Below are positions 9,981 through 21,500 of a DNA stretch of 54,806 bases, one piece after another. The notes under the pieces are model-generated. The model saw nothing but the letters and a program-made list of their open reading frames with translations, did no database searches and was not told the DNA's origin. This DNA is from a virus: IMG/VR virus record IMGVR_UViG_3300020205_001884, positions 1 through 54,806 of that record; one strand, given 5' to 3'. The position numbers and the translations under genes are program-made. Position 1 is the first letter of the stretch, and each line of letters opens with the position of its first letter.

Positions 9981-12395
9981 TCAAGACTCGATTAGGAGTT
10001 TTAGATTTTCTGTATTTTCTATCCGTCTTTGTATAGGACCGGCATCATTTATATATAACAAATTTCCAGAATATCTAACCACAGTTGGTTGGTAGATTAT
10101 ACTTTGTACTGTCAATTTCATATTTGTATATGTGGTTGGATTATACAAATCATTTATAATGTATAAATTATCATTACTTACTGTAAATACTCCATTATAG
10201 TTATTTACATACAAATACACAATATCAGTATTGCTAGTTCCGCCAGGAATAGCAGTTCTTATTAATTTTCCAACAGTTCCTTGTGTTCCTTGTCGTATAA
10301 GAATGTTGGTATCTAAAGAAATCCCATCTGCTACGAGTTGTTCTGGTGTGTTTATTAGTCCAGCACCTCTATCAATAGCACATTCAAGTATATAAGAGTA
10401 TCCTACGGTACTATCATCTCCAATTGTTTGAATAGTTTCACTGACTGAAACCAGTGTACCTCTCTTACCAACCGAGGCAACACTTCCTGTGACACGGAAT
10501 GCAGTAACTACCTCACCGGGAATATACGAACCGTCTTCATATCTTGCTGGCAAGAAACCAGTAGTCACATTTTTTACTTTTATTGTTGCTTTGGTAGGAT
10601 AGTGTGGGTGTACAAAACCATAACCCGTTGGTGGGGGTACAATCTGAGCAGTTGCAAAACTGGTACCACCATTTAAAGAACTATCCAAAATAAAGTCAGA
10701 AGAATTGTATGTATTTTCATATACTACTTCTATACTGTTAGAACAATTATTATCACAGTCTTGGAAAATAAATTCTTCGTCATCTCCAGTTTCTGTTGTA
10801 TTTTTTAGATTTTTGATTCTATAACCAGAATATGTTTCAAATGCACCATTGACTAAAGAACAAGTAAGAGCAGTAGAAAACCCGGTACTTGTTACATTTG
10901 TTATTATTGCTCGGAACTGATCTGGATAGTTGTTAGGTCCTCTAGTAATAACATCATTAATTTCAAAGAAATTTGCAGGATTTGTATAAGGTGTGACTGT
11001 TGTTCCTATTGTTATGGTAACTGTAGGATCAATTGCTTCTATTATCATTTCTTTTACTTCAATTACAGTTGTTCCAGCAATTTCTTCTAACCCATTTATG
11101 AATTTTTTGGGACTCTTTACCAGAGATATTTGTGTATAATATGTGTTTGGAGAAATTATATTTAAATATTCGGCTCCATCGTATACAATTCCTGTATTTT
11201 CTGGGGCAGAATACACAACCGGATCACTCTCGCTCAAAGATGATAATGGCTTTATTTTCTTAGAGATCATTATGTGTCTTGCACCAAGAACTTCAATCAC
11301 ATCTGATGCTAATCCATTCAGACCAATCACTGGTTTAATTACTGTTCCATTTTCCACTAAAACAGACACATCAACATAACTATAATTAGAACCACCATCA
11401 ATCATTGTTATTTTTGATATTAGTTTATCTTCTGTCATTACTGGAATTGCAATAGCTGAAGATCCATTTCCAATAATTTCTATTCTTGGTAATATAGAAA
11501 ATTGTACACCCTGTGGTGGTGATGCAGCAGAACTCGGATTACATAAAGTTAATTGTAAATATCCAGTGGTAGGATCAACAGCCGATGTTTGTATTGTTGC
11601 TGTATATTTGTTTTCAAAGTAAATAACATATTTATTATCGTAAAATCCATCAGTTAGTGCTAATTCTAGTCTTCCGCTAGGATCTATTGTTATTATAGGA
11701 AATTCTGCAGTATCTGTATTTTGTGATGCTATAAAATATAAAGCATTTGTAAAATTAACATTTACTGCACCAGCGTATGCATTTCCTTGAACTGAAACAT
11801 CAATCGCTTCTATTGCTCCTCTGATTGCTGCTGATGCAACATTCTGTTGATACAGTCTTTGATCTGTATACAAATCTGTTCCAATTTCTTGAATAGGAAT
11901 AAAATTAGGATAATCAAATTTTTCTAAATCTTCTTCTGAGATTTGATATAAAAATTTCCAAGTATATCCATCTAGTTTTATTTCTGGTTCTGTGCTCAAA
12001 GAACTAGGAGGATATGTACTTGTCGCAGAGGTATTTGATGGACTGGCCAAGCACAGATAAACAGATCGATTATCTGAATTATATGCATAAAACAAATCAC
12101 CCGACTCGTATTGATTTTTATCTTTGTTCAAAGCAACATAAACTTGATTTGCTTGCCACGGTATATTTTTAATCATCAAAGAAACATCAGATCTTAGAAT
12201 TTGATTCATAAAAAACATATTATCAAATGCAGTATAATCCGCTTGAATTGTGTCTGGTGTGGGCAATATGGTTGCCACGGAACTTGTAACTGCATTGCCA
12301 ATAGCAAGGAAGTACGAATGATCTTTTGATGCATTAAAGTCATTCAACAAAACTTTTGCTGTATTTTCTCTTCCTCTTTGTCTAAATGTTGCCAT
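9981..12395 (-). CDS. 8: Baseplate wedge subunit, gp8-like
   Basis: The N-terminus has typical gp8-family features of T4-like phages: an opening with FRQRGRENTAKVLLNDFN and YFLAIG, a segment resembling MIKNIPWQANQVYVALNKDK, and around residue 140 the diagnostic KLDGYTWKFLYQISEEDLEKF followed by FIPIQEIG. Length (804 aa) is more than twice that of T4 gp8 (334 aa); the extension is beta-rich, as in other aquatic T4-like phages. gp8 is a wedge component that links the inner wedge to the outer structures. Gene order (gp6, a wedge-type protein, then gp8) agrees with T4, except that two very large genes are inserted before gp8. A GAGG ribosome-binding site precedes the ATG at 12395. Confidence 0.85.
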   Translation of the reverse strand: MATFRQRGRENTAKVLLNDFNASKDHSYFLAIGNAVTSSVATILPTPDTIQADYTAFDNMFFMNQILRSDVSLMIKNIPWQANQVYVALNKDKNQYESGDLFYAYNSDNRSVYLCLASPSNTSATSTYPPSSLSTEPEIKLDGYTWKFLYQISEEDLEKFDYPNFIPIQEIGTDLYTDQRLYQQNVASAAIRGAIEAIDVSVQGNAYAGAVNVNFTNALYFIASQNTDTAEFPIITIDPSGRLELALTDGFYDNKYVIYFENKYTATIQTSAVDPTTGYLQLTLCNPSSAASPPQGVQFSILPRIEIIGNGSSAIAIPVMTEDKLISKITMIDGGSNYSYVDVSVLVENGTVIKPVIGLNGLASDVIEVLGARHIMISKKIKPLSSLSESDPVVYSAPENTGIVYDGAEYLNIISPNTYYTQISLVKSPKKFINGLEEIAGTTVIEVKEMIIEAIDPTVTITIGTTVTPYTNPANFFEINDVITRGPNNYPDQFRAIITNVTSTGFSTALTCSLVNGAFETYSGYRIKNLKNTTETGDDEEFIFQDCDNNCSNSIEVVYENTYNSSDFILDSSLNGGTSFATAQIVPPPTGYGFVHPHYPTKATIKVKNVTTGFLPARYEDGSYIPGEVVTAFRVTGSVASVGKRGTLVSVSETIQTIGDDSTVGYSYILECAIDRGAGLINTPEQLVADGISLDTNILIRQGTQGTVGKLIRTAIPGGTSNTDIVYLYVNNYNGVFTVSNDNLYIINDLYNPTTYTNMKLTVQSIIYQPTVVRYSGNLLYINDAGPIQRRIENTENLKLLIES

Positions 12396-12405
12396 TGTGG
12401 TCCTC

Positions 12406-15400
12406 TTATGTACTTTGATCAGTATTGATAGAAGTATCTAGTAATATTTGTTTTATTGTGGCATCTTTAATTGGTTTTGTTGCTCTGAATGCAGTAGATT
12501 TAGACTCTATTTCATAGACAGGTAATGATCTGTTTTCTGTAATAACATCCAGTGGATCTAGCGTATCAATTACTTCAAATCCAGCAACATATTCAAGAAC
12601 ATCGGCATGTACATCTTTTACTAATTGTAGATCGTTCTTATGTGCAGATGTCCAGAAAACATATCCTCGCTCAATGAAATTTTTAATATTTACGAAAATT
12701 TCATTTCTAACTTTGTTATAGAAAGCAGAATCTCTAACATGATTTCTTCCATCCCACGGCTCTAGAGCAGGATTAGTAATAGGTACTGGAGCTGGTTGTG
12801 CAATGCCTTGATCATGCCATGCTGGTGTTAATTGCCATATATTACCATAATCCTGAGTAGCACCCTGCCCGACTGCTGGAAAATATTGTCTATACAAAGA
12901 ACGCAAAGTCGGACTTAACAAATAATAGTTTTCTACATAAACACCTATCTCCGTATTTCTTCGATACCAACACCACATATTATTTGGATCTAATCCTGCC
13001 CAATTTGAAATAGTACCCATATTATGTTTTCCAATATTCCATTCACCAGAATTCAAATAACCACTCTGAAGAATTACATAAGGACAATATTGATATGCTC
13101 CTGCACTATAAACCAGTCCGTTTGGATCTGTTGGTGTTCTATAATCTTTACCCAGCGGATCTAGTTTACGATACCGTTCTCTTCCTTTATTTGCCCAGCA
13201 AGCATCTGCGTATACTGGATTTATGCTATCTAGTGTGGCGCCGCCTGGAACAGAAATTGCTTTACATACTTCAATGGAAGTATCCGTTAAATACACGGTT
13301 TTTCTAGGAAAAGTGGTATTTACTATTTGATTGAATTCATTCAATATCGGTGCTTTAGGATCTCTTGGAAGTGCTTCTGCTATGACAGTCTTTAGTGTTG
13401 GCCATTTTTCCATTAGCCATTTTCTGTAGTCACCGACTGGAGATTTAGATGCAGCAGTAGCACCAGATGACATGGTGCCTCCATTTGCATAATTAAATGC
13501 CCCCTCTCCGGCATCTAATCCAATAGAAGTTATTCCAATATCAATCCATGGCTGTAATTCGTTAGTTAAGAATGCTGCATGTGCTGCGATATTTGCAGGA
13601 TCTGGAATTTGCCAACCTCTTCCAGTAGCAACATTTTGCCCTACACTACTAACACCGGCTTCACCAACCATTGCAATATGAGTACTTGCATTAGGAACTC
13701 CATCTACTGTTGGAATTGCATAACCTATATAAATTCCAACATCTGCATCTGAATGGGTAGGGCTAGCAATCCACTCACCTAATTTATCCAACCATTCATC
13801 CAATCTACCATTTGGATTGAAAGTAGCAGCATTTGCTTGTGCTACAGTCTGTGGTATGAATAAATTGGTTGTAGGATCTTTTACTGTTATTCCTGACCAG
13901 CAAGATTCTGCCGGATTTATTATACCTCCAGTATATACTCTATTTTTCATTGCAGAAGATATTGCAGATGTATAACCTCCACCATCGGCTGACAAATATC
14001 CACATGGAAGCCATAGCATAAATCTACGAACTCCTCTGTTATAATTCCAATCAAGATGATCTTGTATAAGTTTAGCAATTCCAGTATTTTTAGTAAAGAT
14101 ACTCACACCATTAACAAAATTAAGATACTTTGCTGCAGCATCTCCTCCCGACACAGAATCTGGTATTGTTGATACCGGTCTTCTATCGACATTGAAATTT
14201 GCTGCTGGTTGTGGCCAATCTCTGATATAAGTTCGTTCAGGATTTTTCATATATTTGGCCAAGCTTGCATCTTTTCTTGCAGCCAAAATATACATCAACC
14301 CCTGAACACGCTTAGAAGTTTCTGAGAATCTTCTGTGTGGCCAACCAGAACTATCCAATGCTTGTGCTTCTGCTACAGTTGCTGGTGGTGTTGTAATGAA
14401 TGGATCAAATCTTCCATTTTGACCATGATATCCAATCCAATAAGAATCATTTCCATAATCTTCATATGGCACAGCAACCATATCATCATATGATGCATAC
14501 TCTACAGCAATTCCATAAATGTGTCTTCTAGCATTTAAGAGTGTATGTATTCCAGCACCACCATGAGATCCAGCCGGGATTATAGGATCAGAATAACAAT
14601 ACCCAATACACCTTTCAATCCCATCATTAGAAAAAGACACATCATAACCAAAAGGACTCATTATTGGACTAATGTAATTAGCAATATCATTATCCCGCCA
14701 TGCCAGCAGCCCACCATCCTGCATACCAGCATATAAAAGTTCACCATCATCTGCAATTTTAAATACTGGAGATCCGCTATCTCCATCGTGGAGTGAACCA
14801 TCTGCGACTAAAAATCGACCACCAATCGACGCACTAAGTTCGTCTGGAGACGGAACTAACGATATTTCATAATCACCACTAACTCTCTTATACGATCTTC
14901 CTTGATTTTCAAAAACCCATAAAGTTTCTCCTGCATCAATTCTAGACCAATTTGCAAATTTATTATAAATTTTTACATCATTTCCATCAAATGCATCCTG
15001 TGTACCTCCAAATTCAAATAACAGCTGATCAATCGGCCGCGGACCTGTCCATAGTTGGCCAGACACTTGTGTAGAGCCATCCCAATATACTTTTGTAATT
15101 GTTTTAAAGTACATTTGTCCAGATTTTCCTAAAAATCCAATCTGTCTGCCTATAAAATCTTGTTGACGATCCCATTGAAAATAATGCAGACATGCTAATG
15201 CGTGTCTAGGAGAAATTAATACAACAGCTCCACTATTTGTATTATAAAAATTTATATCAGTCGGATCTATTGTTATTGTTAATTTCGATTGATTTTGATA
15301 AACTCCTCTTTGTTTAAAGGATCTGTATCGTATACCAATACCAGAAAAATCTACACCGGCTAATGTTGCTCGACAGGTTTCACTATACCCTATTGGTATT

Positions 15401-15513
15401 CCATCTATACTACTCTGTGGAATTCCATCAATTAATGGTAATATAAATTGTGCAGACGGATTAAAAGTATAGACATCATGGATTACGGGATTATAATTTT
15501 TAAGTATTGCCAT
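12406..15513 (-). CDS. Tail protein with N-terminal trypsin-like serine protease domain and a C-terminal glycosidase-like region
   Basis: Residues about 90-270 look like a chymotrypsin/trypsin-fold protease. VVLISPRHALACLHYF provides the histidine (H110), PIDQLLFEF a candidate aspartate (D162), and HDGDSGSPVF the nucleophile serine (S246) in a textbook GDSGSP motif. The second half (about 330-1000) is Trp/Tyr-rich with repeated strand-helix character (RRFMLWLPCGYLS, GITSIGLDAGEG, YVFWTSAHKNDLQLVKDVHA) resembling a TIM-barrel glycoside hydrolase, but I cannot assign a family or catalytic acids. The C-terminus ends LLDTSINTDQST. No clear Shine-Dalgarno is seen; the ATG lies 9 bases after the previous stop. 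It sits between the giant beta-helix protein and gp8, so it is probably a virion component that digests surface protein or glycan during adsorption. Confidence 0.72.
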   Translation of the reverse strand: MAILKNYNPVIHDVYTFNPSAQFILPLIDGIPQSSIDGIPIGYSETCRATLAGVDFSGIGIRYRSFKQRGVYQNQSKLTITIDPTDINFYNTNSGAVVLISPRHALACLHYFQWDRQQDFIGRQIGFLGKSGQMYFKTITKVYWDGSTQVSGQLWTGPRPIDQLLFEFGGTQDAFDGNDVKIYNKFANWSRIDAGETLWVFENQGRSYKRVSGDYEISLVPSPDELSASIGGRFLVADGSLHDGDSGSPVFKIADDGELLYAGMQDGGLLAWRDNDIANYISPIMSPFGYDVSFSNDGIERCIGYCYSDPIIPAGSHGGAGIHTLLNARRHIYGIAVEYASYDDMVAVPYEDYGNDSYWIGYHGQNGRFDPFITTPPATVAEAQALDSSGWPHRRFSETSKRVQGLMYILAARKDASLAKYMKNPERTYIRDWPQPAANFNVDRRPVSTIPDSVSGGDAAAKYLNFVNGVSIFTKNTGIAKLIQDHLDWNYNRGVRRFMLWLPCGYLSADGGGYTSAISSAMKNRVYTGGIINPAESCWSGITVKDPTTNLFIPQTVAQANAATFNPNGRLDEWLDKLGEWIASPTHSDADVGIYIGYAIPTVDGVPNASTHIAMVGEAGVSSVGQNVATGRGWQIPDPANIAAHAAFLTNELQPWIDIGITSIGLDAGEGAFNYANGGTMSSGATAASKSPVGDYRKWLMEKWPTLKTVIAEALPRDPKAPILNEFNQIVNTTFPRKTVYLTDTSIEVCKAISVPGGATLDSINPVYADACWANKGRERYRKLDPLGKDYRTPTDPNGLVYSAGAYQYCPYVILQSGYLNSGEWNIGKHNMGTISNWAGLDPNNMWCWYRRNTEIGVYVENYYLLSPTLRSLYRQYFPAVGQGATQDYGNIWQLTPAWHDQGIAQPAPVPITNPALEPWDGRNHVRDSAFYNKVRNEIFVNIKNFIERGYVFWTSAHKNDLQLVKDVHADVLEYVAGFEVIDTLDPLDVITENRSLPVYEIESKSTAFRATKPIKDATIKQILLDTSINTDQST

Positions 15514-15522
15514 TGTTTAATA

Positions 15523-18500
15523 CTAACAGTTAAATGTTGAAAATGAATTGTTCCTTATACGCGAACTGTCATTCATTGGAGTTGGTAGGATGTATGGATT
15601 TGCCACTATGTCTCTGCAACCTGCATGTGGGGTTTCTCCTTGGGCACAAGGTCTCAATTGATTGTTGTATCCCGGTGGTGCAGAAACTTCATTTGGGAAA
15701 TATGAACTAACTACACTTTGTAAATTATTGTCAGACCAAATAATTTCGTCTTTATTCTTTAAAGCAGAACCTAATTGACTTCTAACAAGGAAATCATTCC
15801 ACATATTTACCCACACAGAATGTCTTAAAAAACTCTTTCTATTGGTGTTTTGAAACAAATTAGCAGCAACATATTTACGATCCCCTGCTTGATGATTTGC
15901 AACAGATTCTGATATTGGAAACGAACTAACTTCTATAGTATTGAATTCGCAACGACAAGCTGGTATTGCACACGGACATGTATAATTGAATGATTTTTTA
16001 TATCCACCATTAACAGGATCACTTGAATTATAGAATTCGTATCCCGAAGGTGCTACTTGAGATCCGCAGACTCCTTGCACCATGAATGAATATAATTTAC
16101 CAGATGATTGATTATTGAATAAACCGATTCTTGCTTGTTCGCTATGATGCACACTCATCTGTCTGCTTTTATTTGTTTCAGAATTATTCATCAAGGTTTC
16201 ACCACCGGCAGTAAACCCATCTGATGTTGCCGCATAGTATTTATGTGCATTATTTACAAGATCTCCGTGTACAGAATTTGGATAATGATTCAATCCAGTT
16301 ATAATGAAATTACTTGGATCTATTTGAGGCATAAGAGCAGTCATTTCTGGTCTTAAATCTAAAACATCAGGTTCACCTTCAGCTGGTTCAAAAATGCACA
16401 TTTTTGCTATTGCTGCAGCCAAGGCGAATACCTTGTTTTGTACTGCTTTCAGTGCCTTTATATTGAATTCTCTTTTATCTTCGAAAGATAATTGATTAAA
16501 CGCAGCATCGCCAGGATAATCTATATCTAATTCATCACAATATGGACAAGTAGCAACTCTAGATTGATTGTCTGAAGTATTTTCTAACAGATCCAATTCA
16601 CCCCACATCAGTGGGCCGGCAGTAGGATACCATTCTGATTTCCAATTTTGATAATAAGGGAAACTCATCATATCATAATGATTTATGTTTGCTTGAGATC
16701 CCCATACTTCACGAATTTTGTTATTCATTTTTCTGGTTAGTTTTACATATGAAACTACTTTCTGCCATATCTTATCATTCACCAGCACACCACCCATACC
16801 ACCATATTGACCTGGTCCAAATCTAGCAGTCATATCTAATCCACGAATTTGATCTACTAATTGATCTTCAAAATTGACAAATACTCGTTTCGGTGTATAT
16901 ACACCATTAACAAAATCATCATCTGACCAAGTTTTCCAGGCGTCTCCTTGAGTTATGCACGGTGGTACTATAGGTGAATGCATTATCTTATATGCATATT
17001 CTTCTTGTTCCTTTGCGGACTCAAGTACCTTTGTATATGTGGACATGAAAAGTGCGTCTGCACATCCATCATCTTCGCGTATCGGAGCAAATATAAATCC
17101 ATTATACTTCCACATATTGCCTGGTTCATATTTTGTTGGCAACCCATCATTCTCTGAGCGAATTTCTTTTGCACCAGAAACGATCATTGGACATTCATGT
17201 CCGGGAAGTAATCCAGCTGAAGGGTTTGGTAGTATTATGTTATCATTTACTAATTTAATAGCAACACCATCTGTTGCTCCAGCTTTAAGTAATGAAACTT
17301 TTCCCCACGCCCACAATTCTCCGTTGCGTTTTAGTGCTAGTGTGAATCTTGCGCCAGCATCTATCCAGAGACATTGACCAAGATCTAATGGAACATTACA
17401 TTCTCCCTCTGTATTTTCTCCCCAACACACAACTGTGCCGTTTTCTCTGAGGGCACATGTATGGTGATATCCACCATTTATTTGCTTAAATGGACCATTT
17501 GGTAATCCTGTAGTTCCGTCTGAATTTTGATATGGAAGCGACTCACCCCATTCATTTCTATCCCATGCAAAAATACTACCGTCTGGTCTGATAATTTGAC
17601 TAGTATAATATCCTGTTCCAATTGCCTTTACAGAATTAATATTTCTCTTAACCCGTTTAACCTCAAAATATGTACCATATCCGTGTGGTATGGCCGGTGG
17701 GTTTCCATTTCCACTTGGTTGACCAACACGACCCCATCCCAAATTTTCTCCAGTATCTGGATCTACGGGAGCAGGACCACTTCCGGTGATTGTGTAATAC
17801 CAATTTTGACCCCATGTTTCTATGTTGCCAGTTTCTGTTAATAATAAACTATGGGCTCTTCCAGCAGCAATATCGATGTATTTCTTTAATGCTGTACCAA
17901 AAACAGAATTATATACTAGTGCTCCACCTTCGGCCGCGGAATTTTCATAGCCAATTTCAACTCCTCCAGATGCCTGTACCATTGGAATATTCTCTTGGGC
18001 TCTCCTCCACCCACCACTACCAACAGAATAATTGACTCCGGGTGAGCCTAAGTTTGTGTCTCTTGTTGTATGTCTGCTAAATTGATAATCGTTTGGTGCT
18101 CCGGTGTACTGTGCCCAATTTATTTTACCACTCCAAGCAAAATTTCCACCTTGTTCTATTGGATATGTTTCTCCAGTTATTACATATGGAGTATCATACG
18201 CACCATTTGGATTTGCTTGAGTATATTCATTATTTGAATGAAACGGACAGCCTAATAAATTATTTCTAAATATTCTATAATGTCTATTTTCTGGCACAGG
18301 CACACAACTATTACTCATTGGTTGACCGTCAGTACCACCATCAGTAGTGTCATCAAAAGTATACATCAATGATGATTTCTTTTGATCATAAAAGAAATCT
18401 TGATATGGGATCCAATCTATAATATATTCGTGATTCGTTGCAGTTGGAGTAGGAATAAGACCAATTGGTGTCCATACAGTATTTGGATCACTACATTGAG

Positions 18501-21500
18501 CAGATTCATTGCTACCCCAAGTTACTGCTTGTCCATCGTCAAGAAGTGCTATATAATGTCCGGCACCTGCTGCAACTTTTTTGATAGTTCTTCCCTTGAA
18601 AGTTACTTGTTGTTGGAAAAATGCAGTACTTCTTTCAACTTCTCCATCAACTCCACCCCACCCAACAACTGTACCATCTGTTTTAAGCCCAATAACACTA
18701 CCATATCCAACAGCTATTTGTTTGTATTTTAGAACTGCGAGATTATTCGGTGGTAATATTGGATATCCAGCATAAGTAGACGAAGCTGTTTGCCATTTTA
18801 ATGTACCATCTGCAAGTGTATAGAATACTACATTTGACCATCCAGTAGCTACTGAACTATAATCAGTACCGTTTGTATTGTTTACTCTATAGTCATATGC
18901 AAGATCGCTACGACCACCTTCGCTTCTGCTTCTTTGCCAGAAACTACTGTATACCGGAACAATAGGTAGCAGTTCACCGGGGAGTCTTACTTGTTCAGAG
19001 GGGTTAACGGAAACCATAAACTCCATAGGAGTATCTTTTCCCTTGGTATCATCAAATGGTTGATGAATTTTTACAGTTGTTCCGTCTTCTAAAGTCACAT
19101 AAGGAAACCATGTATTTCTTTGAGTTGCAGATGTATAGTATGTGGTGTTATTTGGGAATGGTTGTTCTGGACGCAAAGGCGATCCCCATTCTCCAGATTT
19201 GGACATTTGTTCTATCCATTCTGCAGCATGAAGAGGTGGTGCTTGATAACAACCTTGTCCAGAATAGCAAGCATCTCCAGTACACAATATTTGTGTTTGA
19301 TTAGGTGCATATTCTATTTCTACTGGTATAAGTCGACCATTAGTATCTAATCGGTAATTATTTTTATAATACCAGTTAACATTTCCAGAATGATGACCAG
19401 AACTTTCAATTCTGGCATCTGTCATATACTGCAATCCACCAATAGATTTCCCATTTGCATCAAAACCAACACCAGAACCGAAATCGTGAGTAGCTCCGCC
19501 AAAAATGGCATGTTCTCTTGCAATAAGACCTTGTGCTACTGTATTTCGTAATAAAGTAACATATTTGAATTCGGTAGTTTCTTGTTGTGTATTTTCATCT
19601 AGAATATAGATTGGCGGAACTGAAGTGGTTGTGGTTAACCAGGCACCTCTAGATGCGCTGTCGAGAGTAATTGTTTGAGGAATATCTGTTCGTGATGTAG
19701 ATGCTCCGAATGCTCTTAATGTCACAGAAGCTGATGGTTTGGCTGTAATTCTCCACAAATATTGATTTGTGCTTAGAAGTCTACCACCGGAAATAATAAC
19801 ACTAGAATTTACTGCTATTCTGTTTACAGCAGTTGGCTGAGCGCGAGAATTGCCACTAGTGACTCTCCATTCTTCAAGAACATTGTGCATATCCAATGTG
19901 CTTTGTGGATTTTCTGGAGAAACTCCATTAAAATAATTAATAAATTTAGCACCATGCAAACAGCTATGTAATATTATTTCTTTCCAATATTGCTTTCCAA
20001 CATCACCTGTCAATGGACCATATCGATAACGATCAACATCTCCACCAACATCTGTGCTTACAATCCACGGCGCAAATCTTTGCCATGCACTAGAATCGCT
20101 TCTATGAATAGCTTTCATTAGTCTCATGTCTAATAAGAAAGCCAACCAAGTCGGACTACTGTATCGTAATGTTGTAGCTGGTGGTGTGGAATTTGGATCT
20201 ATACTAGAAAATAAATATCGCTCATCATCAGTAGTTGGATTTATGATATAGCTAAATGTTCCAAATGCATTTGGTGTAAGTTCTCCATAGAATGGAGGAG
20301 AAACAAGTACATCTAGATTTGCTCTCATCGGAGATGCTTTCCATCCATATCCATTATCAACATACTCAAATTCTACATCATTTAAGGGATAGTTATAATC
20401 TTGTGTCAAACCAACATTGCTGAAATTAGCAGATGATAAAGCATCTAACCACATGTATGGTCTGTAGAAAGAACTTCCCCAGTCTATAACAACTCCGGTC
20501 CACGCACGAGTTGCTGCCTGAGCATTTGAATTTCCCCAAGGGAATACAGCCATATTGTTTTGTGAATTTTCAGTATCTCCAAGATATCCATACATTGGTG
20601 ATAATGCTTGTGCGGCTGTAGTGGCAGTAGGAACATACCAATTATTGGAATATATAGAAAATAAACTTCTCTGTCTATTGTCTGTTTCTGTTTTGCATAA
20701 ATTATATCTATCCATGAAATCCTGATCTATAGTTTTATCATTTATAGGATTCACAGTTGAAGTGAATCTAGGATCTGTTACTATCGCTTCTAGTGCATCT
20801 GGATCTGAAAAATCTCTTTCACAACTGTAATGACTGTTGCCTACTGCACATGTTTGCCAAGTTTGTTGTGTATAAGATTCTGGAACATAGTTTACAGTAG
20901 GAATTGATTGGAAAGGTATATTGGAAAATCCTGGAATATCTCGTTGTATTTGTCTCAGACCTTCTCCGGTTAATCTAAAATCCAATCCCGGCACATTTAC
21001 AAAGTGTGTCATATCTGTAGATTGGAACTCACCCTCAACAATAAATCCACCAATGGTAGGATTGCTTCCAACAATACCAGAATGAGAAATTCTAGCACAA
21101 TTAACAAAAACATTATTTATTGCTTTTGTTTTATATAAGGTTGCATTTGCTACATTTACGGTAATTGTTCCGGGAGTTCCTGGAGTAGAGCTAGAAAAAT
21201 TATATATTTCATGTAGCCAAGGTGCGCGATTTTTGTACTCAGGTGTGCGAATATCAGACACAGCCATCACTCCTTTGAAGCTTAAACTTGGATATGCAGT
21301 AGGACCAAAAGTCATAGTCCAAGGACTGTATCCTGTGACTGGTATAGTTGTTATTCCATCGCGATCTAATGGACCGCCAGATTCATACCAAGGATAAGCG
21401 TCTGTATTAATTACATAAAATGCCTGTCCAGATAATGATGTGTTCCACACTGTTTGATTATTTAAAACATCTCCATATCCAGTTGGACACTCTATAAAAA

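Noticed and set aside
16955-17377. 140-codon plus-strand frame
   Set aside because: Antisense to the RCC1 repeat region, no coding signals of its own.
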